From Promethearchaeota archaeon Loki_b31 (GTDB lineage: Archaea; Asgardarchaeota; Lokiarchaeia; Sigyniarchaeales; SOKP01), in the NCBI GenBank assembly GCA_005222975.1, contig NJBI01000011.1, positions 17,810 to 81,809 on the forward strand: a DNA stretch of 64,000 nucleotides, in the 5' to 3' direction. The translations under genes were made by a program, and so were the position numbers. The notes under the pieces are model-generated. The model made no database searches. It was given only the letters and a program-made list of their open reading frames with translations, and had not been told where the DNA came from. Below, in pieces: positions 46,405-56,282 of this stretch. Position 1 is the first letter of the stretch, and the number at the start of each line of letters is the position of its first letter.

Positions 46405-47784
46405 TTGAGATTAGCGAATTACAAATCAGTTAAAAAACATAAAGTGCCAGATTGGTTTCATAATGCAAAACTTGGGATTTTCATACATTGGGGACTTTAT
46501 TCTGTGCCTGCCTTTGCCGTTACAGGCTTAGATTTAGTAGAATCCATGAAAAGAGATTTGGAAGAACACTTCAAGAATAATCCCTATGCTGAATGGTATC
46601 TCAATTCTTTAAGAATAGAAGGAAGTCCTACTCAACAATATCATAAAGATAAGTATGGTGAAGATTTTGACTATGAAGATTTTAGTCCTATTTTTAATGA
46701 AGAAATAAAGAAGTGGAACCCTAAAGAATGGGTAGAGCTATTCAATAAAGCCGGAGCAAAATATGTAGTTTTAGTAACAAAGCATCACGATGGTTTTCTT
46801 CTATGGCCTAGTAAATATCCTAATCCAAAAAAAAAGAATTATAAGGCAAGTAGAGATATTGTTGGCGAACTTTCTAAAGAAGTTCGGAAAAAGGGTTTGA
46901 AAATGGGTTTTTATTATTCTGGCACACTAGATTGGTCTTTTAATTCAGAACCGATTAAAGATGGAAAAACCTTTGTCGAAAATGGAGTTAGAACAGCAGA
47001 GTACATTGAGTATGCAAATAATCACTGGTATGAATTAATAGATAGGTATAATGCTATTATTCTGTGGAACGATATTGGCTATGTACCAACAAATGCTTAT
47101 GAAATATTTGAGTATTTTTATACTAAATTTCCTGAAGGAATCATCAATGATCGATGGAAACAAATTCGAAAAAAAGGAGATAATTTTCCACGAGTACACC
47201 ATAATGATTATTTAACGCCCGAATATGAAGTCTTTAATAAAATTATGAAGAGAAAATGGGAAACAAATCGAGGAATTGGCAATTCTTATGGCTATAATAG
47301 AATGGAAAATGAAGAAGATTATCTCGATTCAGAAAAATTAATTAGAATGTTCGTAGATATCGTAAGTAAAAACGGCAACCTCCTCTTAAATGTGGGTCCC
47401 ATGGCAGATGGCACTATCCCAGAACTTCAAAGGAAAGTTTTGCTTAATTTAGGGGAATGGCTTGAAATCAATGGGGAAGCTATTTACGATACGCGCCCGT
47501 GGGTAAAAGCAGAAGGATTAACCATAGATGGAATAGAAGTGAGATATATTAAAACTCAAAAATCCCTTTTCGCAACGCTACTTGAAAAGCCTGAGGAAAA
47601 GGAGTTAGAGATTAAATCTTTAGTAATCAATGAAAATTCAACAGTTCGATTATTGGGGAACAATAATGAAATTGAATGGTCCCAAATGGAAGAAAATTTA
47701 AAGCTAAAGATTCCAGATGATCTTTTTAACTCACCAGCATATTCCTTTAAAATTACACCTACACCTGATGAAGGCATAAATTGA
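46405..47784 (+). CDS. Alpha-L-fucosidase, glycoside hydrolase family 29
   Basis: A 459-residue protein with TTG start. 'PDWFHNAKLGIFIHWGLYSVPAF' is the family opening. 'YVVLVTKHHDGFLLWPS' (substrate-binding His-His), 'GFYYSGTLDWSF' and the nucleophile D223 in 'ILWNDIGYVP' follow. 'NGNLLLNVGPMADGTIP' closes the barrel, and a C-terminal beta-sandwich completes it. It releases fucose from glycans. Without a signal peptide it works in the cytoplasm, alongside the hexosaminidase encoded on the opposite strand. Confidence 0.92.
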   Translation: MRLANYKSVKKHKVPDWFHNAKLGIFIHWGLYSVPAFAVTGLDLVESMKRDLEEHFKNNPYAEWYLNSLRIEGSPTQQYHKDKYGEDFDYEDFSPIFNEEIKKWNPKEWVELFNKAGAKYVVLVTKHHDGFLLWPSKYPNPKKKNYKASRDIVGELSKEVRKKGLKMGFYYSGTLDWSFNSEPIKDGKTFVENGVRTAEYIEYANNHWYELIDRYNAIILWNDIGYVPTNAYEIFEYFYTKFPEGIINDRWKQIRKKGDNFPRVHHNDYLTPEYEVFNKIMKRKWETNRGIGNSYGYNRMENEEDYLDSEKLIRMFVDIVSKNGNLLLNVGPMADGTIPELQRKVLLNLGEWLEINGEAIYDTRPWVKAEGLTIDGIEVRYIKTQKSLFATLLEKPEEKELEIKSLVINENSTVRLLGNNNEIEWSQMEENLKLKIPDDLFNSPAYSFKITPTPDEGIN

Positions 47785-47831
47785 ATTTAGGAATTTAGAA
47801 TAAGAAAAAAAATTTGAAATTTTTCAAGCTT

Positions 47832-49079
47832 CTAAGCTTGTTTTAGAAGTGAAGAGATGTAATCCCATTTTTTGTTAATCTTATCGGAAGTTCTTAATCG
47901 ATTAAATATTTTATATTCGAAAGCCCCAATAAGATTATACATAGATTTCACTTGTTTATATACTTCAAATTCTTCAAACTTTTTTGTATATTCCTCTACA
48001 TTTTCAGAGTTCCATATATACTCATGATATTTAATAGAGTCCATGTTGCTATCAGAAAGTTCTTTCATTTTTTTCGAGATATTTTCAACCCAGAAGTGTG
48101 ACATCGCCATTGAATAGTACAACCCTGAAGATCCAAACGGATTAACAAATCCTGCATTATCTCCGATAAGAACAACACCGGGACATGGAACAAAATTTTC
48201 TACCATTTTAGAGTTTGGTATATATGTTAATTCCTCGTAATCAATTTTAGCCCCCTTAAAAAACTCACTAAATCCTGGATAATCTTTCTTCAGATTTTCC
48301 CAAACCATCATAATTTCATCATGATCAGGTATTTTAACGGTTTTCATTTGAGGTACTTGTGCCATTCGCAACATTAAACCCACTTCTGCTCTTTTTTTCT
48401 CTAATGGAAATACATACGCAATACTTTGAGGAAAATTAGTGGAGTAATCCAAATCACCGTTCCCGATGAAAAAGAATTGTAAATCTGGAGTTTCGCTAAT
48501 ATCTATGTTAGCTTCGCTAATTAAGCATTTTATTATGGGACAATTTATCTCTTCGTCGTAAGGAACTCCATAATGGTTTCCAATAATGCCAGAATATCCA
48601 CTGCAATCTAAAATTGCGTTTCCATATACTTCATTAAGCTCTCCATTCTTATCTTTAAATTTTACGCCAATGATAAAACCATTTTTCTCAATTGGTTCTG
48701 TAACCTCAGCTTTTAAAAGGATGTCAACTCCTAACTCGCTCGCAATTTCTACAAATCTATCGATAAATTTTCTCCATTCGAAAAAATAATGGTCGTATTC
48801 ACGGTAGGTCGTTGTTGTTTGTAAATTTCCAGGAGAATGCCATACTCTTCCTCCGTTGGATTTAATTCCTATAGAAGGTAAGAAGTTCTTTCCTAGAATA
48901 ATATCAACAATAGGATAATGGCCCATTCCTTCACCACGAGGTTTTGGTCCAGCAAGTTCACCTTTTTCTAAAATCACAGCTTTAAATCCTTTTCTTGCAG
49001 ACACGATGCCCGCAGTTAATCCAGCTGGCCCAGCTCCAACGATTACAAAATCGTAATTCTTTGAATTTTTTATAGTCAT
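47832..49079 (-). CDS. Geranylgeranyl-reductase-family FAD oxidoreductase (copy 1)
   Basis: A 415-residue flavoprotein with the FAD-binding N-terminus 'YDFVIVGAGPAGLTAGIVSARKGFKAVILEKG', 'PRGEGMGHY' and the second FAD motif 'VVLIGDNAGFVNPFGSSGLYYSM' (about 296-318). Family members saturate double bonds in isoprenoid chains, including archaeal lipids. The motif after the first domain differs from typical GGR (no K-P-C-G-G), so a related reductase or hydroxylase role is possible. It is divergent from copy 2. Confidence 0.72.
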   Translation of the reverse strand: MTIKNSKNYDFVIVGAGPAGLTAGIVSARKGFKAVILEKGELAGPKPRGEGMGHYPIVDIILGKNFLPSIGIKSNGGRVWHSPGNLQTTTTYREYDHYFFEWRKFIDRFVEIASELGVDILLKAEVTEPIEKNGFIIGVKFKDKNGELNEVYGNAILDCSGYSGIIGNHYGVPYDEEINCPIIKCLISEANIDISETPDLQFFFIGNGDLDYSTNFPQSIAYVFPLEKKRAEVGLMLRMAQVPQMKTVKIPDHDEIMMVWENLKKDYPGFSEFFKGAKIDYEELTYIPNSKMVENFVPCPGVVLIGDNAGFVNPFGSSGLYYSMAMSHFWVENISKKMKELSDSNMDSIKYHEYIWNSENVEEYTKKFEEFEVYKQVKSMYNLIGAFEYKIFNRLRTSDKINKKWDYISSLLKQA

Positions 49080-49225
49080 AGTTTAAAAATAGGAATAGAA
49101 TAAATTAATCATTTTTGATGCAGATGCAAAGAACGATAAACACATTAAAATTTCTTTTTTATTAGGAAAATATAATTTTTAATGCTTCAACCATTAACTA
49201 ATATACTTACAAAAAAAAACAGATA

Positions 49226-50404
49226 ATGAAAATGTTTGATGTTGTAATATCGGGAGCGGGGCCCGCCGGCTCTAAGTGTGCTCAAGTTCTAGCTGAAAGT
49301 GGGTTTGAAGTCGCTTTAATAGAAAGAGATATTAACTGGCGAAAACCTTGCGGTGGTGCTGTTAGCTCAAGAATCTTTAAATATTACCCTCAACTGCGAA
49401 AGTTAAATTATTCCCCTATTACGGGAGTAACTATATATTCTGGGGATTATCGTCAGATTAAATACTCGTGGGAAAATACTAGGGATTATTCGATAAATGT
49501 AGATCGCTTAGAATTTGATAATTTTGTAAGAAATATTGCTATAGACGCTGGAGTTCAATTGTTTAACAAGAATTTATCTTACGACTTTGTAACTAAAGAT
49601 AGTCAGAAAGTTGGGATCAAAACAAAAACTCCCTCAGGGACAAAGGAATATCGGGGGAAAGTTTTAATTATAGCAGACGGCATGAGCTCTAAATTAGCGC
49701 CTAAATCTGGTTTGAAAGGAAAATGGAAAATTGACGAAATAGGACTATGCAAGTGTGCTATAATGGAAGGGGAAAATTTAATAGAGAAAGATTCTATTTC
49801 CTTATTTTTTAGAGCATATAAAGGGTATGGCTGGATATTTCCACTAGATGACAAACGCTTTAACATTGGATGTGGCACATGGTTAGACGAAAATTTGAAT
49901 TCTAATCTAAACCAAATATATACGGAATTTTTAAACGACCCCCACATTAAGAATTTCTTTCCTAGTTCGCATTATAAAGAAATATGGAAGGGTGCGTATC
50001 CAATTCCCGCATTAGGCGTGAAAGAGAAAAGTTTATACGGCGATAATATTATGATTATTGGAGATGCAGCAGGTTTTGTTTCTCCTATAAGCGGCGAAGG
50101 AATACATCCTAGCATAGTATCTGGAAAAGTTGCCGCTGAAACTGCTATCAAAGCCTTGGAAAATGACGACATATCTAAACAAAGCTTGAAAAAGTACAAA
50201 CAACATCCTAACATTAAAAAAATAATTAGAAATTTTAAAATGAAAGTTTCTATGGTTGAATTTCTTTTTGAAAATAAAGGTCAGAATCTTTCAAAAATGT
50301 TTGAACTAGCAGGCACAGATGATAAAATAAGAGAAGAAGTCATTAATATGTTCTTATTTTCCATACCACCATCTAAAGAATTACTTTTAAGAATTCAGAC
50401 CTAA
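49226..50404 (+). CDS. Geranylgeranyl reductase, digeranylgeranylglycerophospholipid-type (copy 2)
   Basis: A 392-residue flavoprotein. 'DVVISGAGPAGSKCAQVLAESGFEVALIERD' binds FAD; 'WRKPCGGAVSSR' is the diagnostic GGR K-P-C-G-G motif; 'IMIIGDAAGFVSPISGEGIHPSI' is the second FAD motif. This is the archaeal GGR pattern, so the protein probably saturates geranylgeranyl chains of membrane ether lipids. A DUF998-type membrane gene follows 53 bp downstream. Confidence 0.83.
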   Translation: MKMFDVVISGAGPAGSKCAQVLAESGFEVALIERDINWRKPCGGAVSSRIFKYYPQLRKLNYSPITGVTIYSGDYRQIKYSWENTRDYSINVDRLEFDNFVRNIAIDAGVQLFNKNLSYDFVTKDSQKVGIKTKTPSGTKEYRGKVLIIADGMSSKLAPKSGLKGKWKIDEIGLCKCAIMEGENLIEKDSISLFFRAYKGYGWIFPLDDKRFNIGCGTWLDENLNSNLNQIYTEFLNDPHIKNFFPSSHYKEIWKGAYPIPALGVKEKSLYGDNIMIIGDAAGFVSPISGEGIHPSIVSGKVAAETAIKALENDDISKQSLKKYKQHPNIKKIIRNFKMKVSMVEFLFENKGQNLSKMFELAGTDDKIREEVINMFLFSIPPSKELLLRIQT

Positions 50405-50457
50405 ATTTACAATATTTATAATTTTCTAATTAAAGTAATTAATCCAAATAATGTATC

Positions 50458-51072
50458 ATGGAAAAACTAAAGATAAATATCATTAAAATATTGAATTATA
50501 TACCACGCCCGTTTTACGGGTTGTTATCAGCAACAGTAGGTATAGCCGGAGATATCATAGCTATATCGCTTTTTCCTAATTTTAATTTAAGCAACATGAT
50601 AAGTGATTTAGGGACGAGTCCTGGCGCAATATACTTCAACATCGGGGCGTTTTTATCTGGTGTTTTTGCATTATTGACATATTTACACATAGTAGAAATT
50701 TTTGAGAACGAAAATATCAATCATCCAAAAGTACTCAGAATCGGAAAAGTGTTTGCGATTAATTCGTGCGTTTTTTTTGCTTTAATTGGTGTTATTCCTT
50801 CGGTTAGAAGTAATATAATACTTTTTGTTGTTCACGGAGTGGTTGCGTTAATTAGTTTAGTAAGTGGGGTTATTTATTTAAGCGCTTTTAGCTACCTTTT
50901 CTTTAAAAGTGAGAAGTTTTCAGGGCTTGTTGGGTATCTACCTTTAATAGCAGTAAGCTGTATCGTCCCGTTTTTGTTCTCATGGCACCCAATAACAGAA
51001 TGGATTCTGACATTTGGCATTACATTCTGGATTGTTGCTATTTCAATTTACATGCTTTATCATAAAATGTAA
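50458..51072 (+). CDS. DUF998-type membrane protein
   Basis: A 204-residue protein with about six membrane segments. It has 'GIAGDIIAISLFPNFNLSNMISDLG' after the first helix, matching the DUF998 pattern (N/S-x-x-S-D-L-G). The function of the family is unknown. It lies between a geranylgeranyl reductase and an EamA carrier, all on the plus strand, with 50-80 bp gaps. Confidence 0.65.
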   Translation: MEKLKINIIKILNYIPRPFYGLLSATVGIAGDIIAISLFPNFNLSNMISDLGTSPGAIYFNIGAFLSGVFALLTYLHIVEIFENENINHPKVLRIGKVFAINSCVFFALIGVIPSVRSNIILFVVHGVVALISLVSGVIYLSAFSYLFFKSEKFSGLVGYLPLIAVSCIVPFLFSWHPITEWILTFGITFWIVAISIYMLYHKM

Positions 51073-51149
51073 TTCTTTTTCTCAAGACTACTTTTTCTCG
51101 TTTTAATTTTTAAAATAGTATTAAAACGATATTTAATAATTTTAAGTTA

Positions 51150-52085
51150 ATGCCCGAATTAATTGGCTACATTTTAACGCTCGATGCGTTATTTACTTGG
51201 GGAATAGCATCTTTAGTATATAAATATGGATTAGGAAAAACACAGCCGAAAGCGACATTATTTTTCAGAATTTTAATAGTTACACTTGGTACATTTATTT
51301 TCGCGCTAATTTTCGGAGACTTCTCTTTCTTTGCATCGTTTACATCTCAAGAACTTGTTGTTTTTTTATTTGTAAGTATATTATCAGGTATTTCCGTGAC
51401 AATCGGAGATCTACTCTACTTTAAAGCGCTTAAAAAGATTGATGCTTCGCGAGCTTATCCATTAACACAACTATCTTTAGTATTCGTATATCCTTTAGCT
51501 TTCATATTCTTCGGTGAGCAAGTTATAATATCAATTCTTATTGGAGGGGCTTTTATTCTATTAAGCGTCTTCGTATTAAGCACTCAAGACAAACCTAACA
51601 GAGACATAAGTAATAGCGAAGTTATTCAAAAAGCCAATAAGAATTTAATCGTCGGAGTTTTATTGTCAATTGGAACCGCGTTTTTATGGGCAATATCTTA
51701 TGTTTCGTTTAATCAAGCACGAATAATTTCAAATGAGGTATTTGCCTCAAATTTCGTAAGAATAGCACTTGCTACAATATTTGTTGCGACTTTAGGATTT
51801 TTTAGGCGCGATTACTATGAGGCCTTCAAGAAAGAAAATAAACCACATTTGAAATATTATCTTTACATCGGAATCGCAGGTGCGTTATCACTAGGTTTAG
51901 CAGATTCACTTTTTATAATGGCAGTAGCAGTTAATGGGCTAGTATTAACCGCAACAATTACTGCAAACACGCCGATGGTCCAACAAACCTTATCAATTCT
52001 AATTTTAAAGGAAAAATTTCGTAAAAGATTTATTATTGCAGTTTTATTATTGATTTTAGGCAATTACATAATTTTATTTTTTTAA
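51150..52085 (+). CDS. EamA/DMT-family transporter
   Basis: A 311-residue protein with ten membrane segments in two EamA repeats (about 1-135 and 165-311). 'FKALKKIDASRAYPLTQLSLVFVYPLAFIFFGEQ' and 'TATITANTPMVQQTLSILILKEKF' are the repeat ends with the typical E-x-x-x-x-x. It exports or imports a small metabolite that cannot be specified. The next gene begins 19 bp after its stop. Confidence 0.82.
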   Translation: MPELIGYILTLDALFTWGIASLVYKYGLGKTQPKATLFFRILIVTLGTFIFALIFGDFSFFASFTSQELVVFLFVSILSGISVTIGDLLYFKALKKIDASRAYPLTQLSLVFVYPLAFIFFGEQVIISILIGGAFILLSVFVLSTQDKPNRDISNSEVIQKANKNLIVGVLLSIGTAFLWAISYVSFNQARIISNEVFASNFVRIALATIFVATLGFFRRDYYEAFKKENKPHLKYYLYIGIAGALSLGLADSLFIMAVAVNGLVLTATITANTPMVQQTLSILILKEKFRKRFIIAVLLLILGNYIILFF

Positions 52086-52104
52086 CAGCATATTAATCCT
52101 TGAT

Positions 52105-53130
52105 ATGATGATTCAAATAGAAATTATTTTATTAACCAACAATATTGTTTTACCTTTTCAGCAACTCAAACAAGATTATCAATTGGATTTTATCGAACTA
52201 AATAAATTATTTACTACTAAATCATTAGCAGAACACGGGTTAGGATTCTTGATAAATGTTTACGATGTTCAAGATTCTGATAATTTTACAAACTTAAAAT
52301 TATTAAAAAAAATAATTTTTGATACTGGGGGACCAAACTTAACCTTTTTACACAATTCAGATTTAAGGGGATACCAATTTTACGATACCGATATGTTAAT
52401 TTTATCACATTGGCATTACGACCACACTGGCGGATTACTAAAAATATTAGAACGAATAGAAAAAGAAGTGCCCGTTATTTGCCATGAGAGTGCTACCTTC
52501 GAAAGGTTTTTCAGGCGAGAGAGGAATTTAAAAATTGAAGATTTAGAAGGAAAATCAAGAGAAGAAATTCTGCTATTACTCTCGTCTTCAAAGATTGTCA
52601 ATCAAGAGCCAATAGATTTAGAAAAAATAAAGACTCTAAATGGACAGGTTCAGTTCACAAGAGATCTATACGAAATTCTAAATGTTGATGGGCTCAAAAT
52701 TACCGTAAGCGGAGAAATTCCTAGAAATCACATTGAAGAAGATTTCAATAACTTCTTTTCGCTTCAAGAGGGCACTCTAAAGACTGATAAAATCTTAGAC
52801 GACAAATGTTTGATTTTAGAGTTTGATGAAAACATAGTCTTGATAAACGGTTGTTGCCATTCTGGTTTAATGAATACCTTAGATTACGTAAAGTATTACT
52901 CAAATAAACCAATAAGTCATATAATAGGGGGGTTTCATATGGCGGCTGCGTCTGAAGAAAAGATTAGAGTTACAATAGATTACTTAAATACACTAAATAT
53001 ATTTGATGATACGCTATATATCTTTCCTATTCATTGTAGTGGAGAAAAAATTATCGAAATGGTTAATAAAACCAGTAATAGTAGAATTAAAGCGTTTAAC
53101 ACGAGTGTAGGGACAATTTTTAATTTTTAA
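52105..53130 (+). CDS. Metallo-beta-lactamase-fold hydrolase (COG1237-like)
   Basis: A 341-residue MBL-fold protein. The core motif is 'LSHWHYDHTGGLLKIL' (H-x-H-x-D-H, about 94-109); a later His lies in 'INGCCHSGLMNT' (about 250) and a final one in 'IFPIHCSGE' (about 310). The order fits COG1237, which includes the pterin-linked enzyme called beta-RFAP-synthase-like in some annotations. The substrate is unresolved. It is in line with the EamA gene, 19 bp behind it. Confidence 0.75.
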   Translation: MMIQIEIILLTNNIVLPFQQLKQDYQLDFIELNKLFTTKSLAEHGLGFLINVYDVQDSDNFTNLKLLKKIIFDTGGPNLTFLHNSDLRGYQFYDTDMLILSHWHYDHTGGLLKILERIEKEVPVICHESATFERFFRRERNLKIEDLEGKSREEILLLLSSSKIVNQEPIDLEKIKTLNGQVQFTRDLYEILNVDGLKITVSGEIPRNHIEEDFNNFFSLQEGTLKTDKILDDKCLILEFDENIVLINGCCHSGLMNTLDYVKYYSNKPISHIIGGFHMAAASEEKIRVTIDYLNTLNIFDDTLYIFPIHCSGEKIIEMVNKTSNSRIKAFNTSVGTIFNF

Positions 53131-53261
53131 TAAAAATTATAAATATCTTTTTCGACATATTAAAATCAATGCATTAAAACATTAAATAATAAAAGTTATA
53201 AATTTATGTGTTAAATATTTAGATATAATAAATAAATTGTAAAAACGCTGAGGATTGTTAT

Positions 53262-53888
53262 ATGAGTATTCTGCTTCTAAATAAACAGAAGTTATTGGTT
53301 GATCATATTGTTCTTGTAGCATTGCTAATAATGATGGTAATTTTAACTTTATTTTTTCGTTTAATTATTCTTATGTCAGCGGCTGTCTACCCGATGTCTT
53401 GTTTACTAATTTATGGATTCTTAAGAGCTCATAAAGGCATATTTAATAAGAATTTGAATTACATAAAAAAGGTTTTAAATCTTATAGCAGGAGTTATATC
53501 TATAATATTTTCTAGTTTGATATTAATCCTTATCTTTTCACAACCTAACATTCCTGCGAGTTATATCATATATTTTTTAGCTTTACCCAGTTTTCTTATA
53601 GGTCTTGCTGGGTTTTTAAAAGGGCTAATTGTTAATACATTTTCACCTCTATTTCGAAGTTTAAACATGGCATTTGGGATATTAACTATTATAACGACAT
53701 ATTTTGCAATATTATTTGCTGATGTAAGTTTTATTTTTAACCTTTGTTCTCTTCTAATAGCACTAGCCCTTAATGGCGTTTTAAGATCGGCACTATATTT
53801 GAGCGAATTCGGGTTATCGTTAAAAAGTTTTAGAAACTTTAAACTTGTCTTTATAATAATGGAATGGATAAATATAGAGAATATCTAA
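53262..53888 (+). CDS. Uncharacterised six-helix membrane protein
   Basis: A 208-residue hydrophobic protein with about six predicted membrane segments and a short basic loop (KGIFNKNLNYIKK). No family was recognised. No motifs suggest catalysis. A T-rich gap separates it from the aminotransferase gene 131 bp downstream. Confidence 0.6.
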   Translation: MSILLLNKQKLLVDHIVLVALLIMMVILTLFFRLIILMSAAVYPMSCLLIYGFLRAHKGIFNKNLNYIKKVLNLIAGVISIIFSSLILILIFSQPNIPASYIIYFLALPSFLIGLAGFLKGLIVNTFSPLFRSLNMAFGILTIITTYFAILFADVSFIFNLCSLLIALALNGVLRSALYLSEFGLSLKSFRNFKLVFIIMEWINIENI

Positions 53889-54019
53889 TCTTGACCTGAA
53901 TATACTCTCACTTTATTTTTTTTTCTTAAACTGAACGAATTAGCAATAATAAAACATTAAATCCTAATCTTTCATTAATATTTATTATCGATCATTAATT
54001 CAAGATTCTTGATTAGAAT

Positions 54020-55141
54020 ATGTCTGAAATTCACTTTAATAAAGAAGAAGGTTCTCAAATAAAATTATTCACCCCTGGACCCGTTTACATTCCAGAGCGA
54101 ATATTAAAAGAAATGGCAAAACCAAACGACACGCATAGGTCTAAACCATACGCAGAAATGCATCAACTTGTAGAAGAAGGGCTTAAAAAGCTTTTATTTA
54201 CCTCTAATAATTGCTTAATCTCTACATCGAGCGCTACTGGACTAATGGAAGCTTGTGTAAGAAATTTAGTTAAAAAAGACGAGAAGGCTCTATTTTTTTC
54301 GATTGGAGCATTTGGAGATCGTTGGTACAAAATTGGAGTTTCAAATGGGAAAGTCGCAGTAAAAGAGGGCGTTGAATGGGGTAAACCAATAACTCCCGAA
54401 TTTGCCCAAGAAGCATTGAATAAGGATAAATATGCTGTAGTTTTTATCCAATCAAATGAAACTTCCACAGGAGTTTATAACCCAATTAATGAAGTAGTCC
54501 CAGTTATTAAAGATTTTGGCGCTTTAGTATGCGTTGACGCAACATCATCAATGGCCGGAATTAAAATTGAGGTTGATAAATTAGGAATCGATGTGTGTTT
54601 AGCCTCAGTTCAAAAATCTTTTACAATACCACCAGGACTGGCTCTATGTTCAATATCCAAAGCAGCAATCGAAAAGACTTCTCAGGTTAAAAACAGAGGG
54701 TTTTACTTTGACTTTCTTGATTTAGTCAAAAGATCTGAAAAACATCAAACCCCAACAACGCCACCAATACCTCAAATTAGAGCTTTAGCGGCTCAGTTGG
54801 ATTATATCTTGAATCACGAAGGATTAGAAAAAAGATTTGAAAGACATGAACGATTAGGAAAACGCACTAGAATGTGGGCACGAGATATTAATTTTGAGAT
54901 GTTTCCAGAGAAAGGATACGAATCAAATACAGTTTCTACTATGAAAAATTCGTTGGATATCGACATTGGGAAGATGGTTTCAACATTACTAGGAAAGGGT
55001 TATCGCATTGTTAACGGCTATGGAGATTTGAAGAGTAAGACCTTCCGGATTGGCCATATGGGTGAAGTGACAGTAAAAGATCTCGAAAACATGTTAAAGA
55101 TCTTAACAGATATCGTTTCTGATTTAAGATTGAACCAGTGA
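54020..55141 (+). CDS. Class V aminotransferase (serine/phosphoserine-glyoxylate type)
   Basis: A 373-residue PLP enzyme. 'LFTPGPVYIPERIL' is the N-terminal substrate segment, 'ISTSSATGLMEACVRNLV' binds the cofactor phosphate, 'VCVDATSSMAGI' supplies the ring-binding Asp, and 'SVQKSFTIPPGLA' holds the Schiff-base Lys. 'RIGHMGEVTVKDL' near the end has the carboxylate-binding Arg. The SerA gene follows on the same strand, so it is likely the transaminase of serine synthesis; a glyoxylate-linked role is the alternative. Confidence 0.85.
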   Translation: MSEIHFNKEEGSQIKLFTPGPVYIPERILKEMAKPNDTHRSKPYAEMHQLVEEGLKKLLFTSNNCLISTSSATGLMEACVRNLVKKDEKALFFSIGAFGDRWYKIGVSNGKVAVKEGVEWGKPITPEFAQEALNKDKYAVVFIQSNETSTGVYNPINEVVPVIKDFGALVCVDATSSMAGIKIEVDKLGIDVCLASVQKSFTIPPGLALCSISKAAIEKTSQVKNRGFYFDFLDLVKRSEKHQTPTTPPIPQIRALAAQLDYILNHEGLEKRFERHERLGKRTRMWARDINFEMFPEKGYESNTVSTMKNSLDIDIGKMVSTLLGKGYRIVNGYGDLKSKTFRIGHMGEVTVKDLENMLKILTDIVSDLRLNQ

Positions 55142-55303
55142 AATTATTAAATCTAATCTTTTATTTTTTTATTGTTATTTTGTGTTATTTTTTTTCTTGT
55201 CCAATTAATTTTGATATTTAAAGGGATAAAATTAGATCAGCAAAAATTCTTTTAAACATTAATTTACTAAAAATATTATCCATTTATTTTAAATTATTAA
55301 AAA

Positions 55304-56245
55304 TTGATGTTTATGAAAATTTTAATTAGCGACAAACTTCAAGAAGAAGGAGTGAAAATTTTTCAAGAAAATGGTTTTGATGTTGTTAAAAACTTCGATA
55401 TAACTAATGAGGAGCTTAAAAAAGAGATAGGAAATTATGATGGGATTGTTATTCGCTCTAGAACGAAGTTGACAGCCGATGTTTTAGAACACGCAACAAA
55501 TCTTAAAGCAATTGGCAGAGCGGGAGTAGGCTTAGATAATGTTGATAGGGCAAAAGCAGCGGAATTAAATATTGAAGTTTTAAACACTCCAGAAGCACCA
55601 TCCGTTTCGGTTGCAGAATTAGCTTTAGGTTTAATGTTTACATTAGCAAGGCATATTTCAAATGCAGATCGAACTATGCATACCGGAGAGTGGAACAAAA
55701 AGCAATATCTTGGTTATACATTGAAAGGGAAGAAATTAGGATTAATAGGATTTGGGAACATTGCAAAACAACTAGCAAAAAAAGCAATAGCTCTAGAAAT
55801 GGATGTGGGAGTTTACTCAAGATTTAGTAAAGGCCCTGAAGCTGTGGAAGAAGCTAAAAATATTGGATGCAAGATTTATTCTTCTATTGATGATCTGCTC
55901 AAAGATGCTCAAATTGTCTCTTTACATCTCCCTGTAACATCTCAAACAGAGAACACTATCAATGCAACAAACATAAAACTGATGAACAAAAAATCTATTT
56001 TAATTAATACTGCTAGAGGAAAGCTTATTGAAGAAAAAGCCTTAATAGATGCCTTAGTAAATAAAGAAATCGGTGGAGCCGCATTAGATGTTTTTAGAGA
56101 GGAACCATTAAAAGACACGAACTTGATAAACTGCGAAGGGAACTTAATTCTTACACCTCATATTGGAGCTCAGACTATAGAAACTCAAGTCTATGCTGCT
56201 ACGAAAATCGCTGAAAAAATGTCAAATTTTCTAAAAAATTTATAA
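55304..56245 (+). CDS. serA: D-3-phosphoglycerate dehydrogenase, short form
   Basis: A 313-residue 2-hydroxyacid dehydrogenase. The second ATG (55310) gives the more typical 'MKILISDKLQEEGVKIF'. The NAD motif is 'KLGLIGFGNIAKQLAKKA' (about 144-161); 'NTARGKLIEEKAL' holds the catalytic Arg, 'DVFREEPL' the Glu, and 'LTPHIGAQT' the His. No ACT domain is present, so no feedback by serine is expected. It makes 3-phosphohydroxypyruvate for the aminotransferase just upstream. Confidence 0.88.
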   Translation: MMFMKILISDKLQEEGVKIFQENGFDVVKNFDITNEELKKEIGNYDGIVIRSRTKLTADVLEHATNLKAIGRAGVGLDNVDRAKAAELNIEVLNTPEAPSVSVAELALGLMFTLARHISNADRTMHTGEWNKKQYLGYTLKGKKLGLIGFGNIAKQLAKKAIALEMDVGVYSRFSKGPEAVEEAKNIGCKIYSSIDDLLKDAQIVSLHLPVTSQTENTINATNIKLMNKKSILINTARGKLIEEKALIDALVNKEIGGAALDVFREEPLKDTNLINCEGNLILTPHIGAQTIETQVYAATKIAEKMSNFLKNL

Positions 56246-56282
56246 TATTTTATTTTTCTTATTTTTTAAGACCCTTAACAGG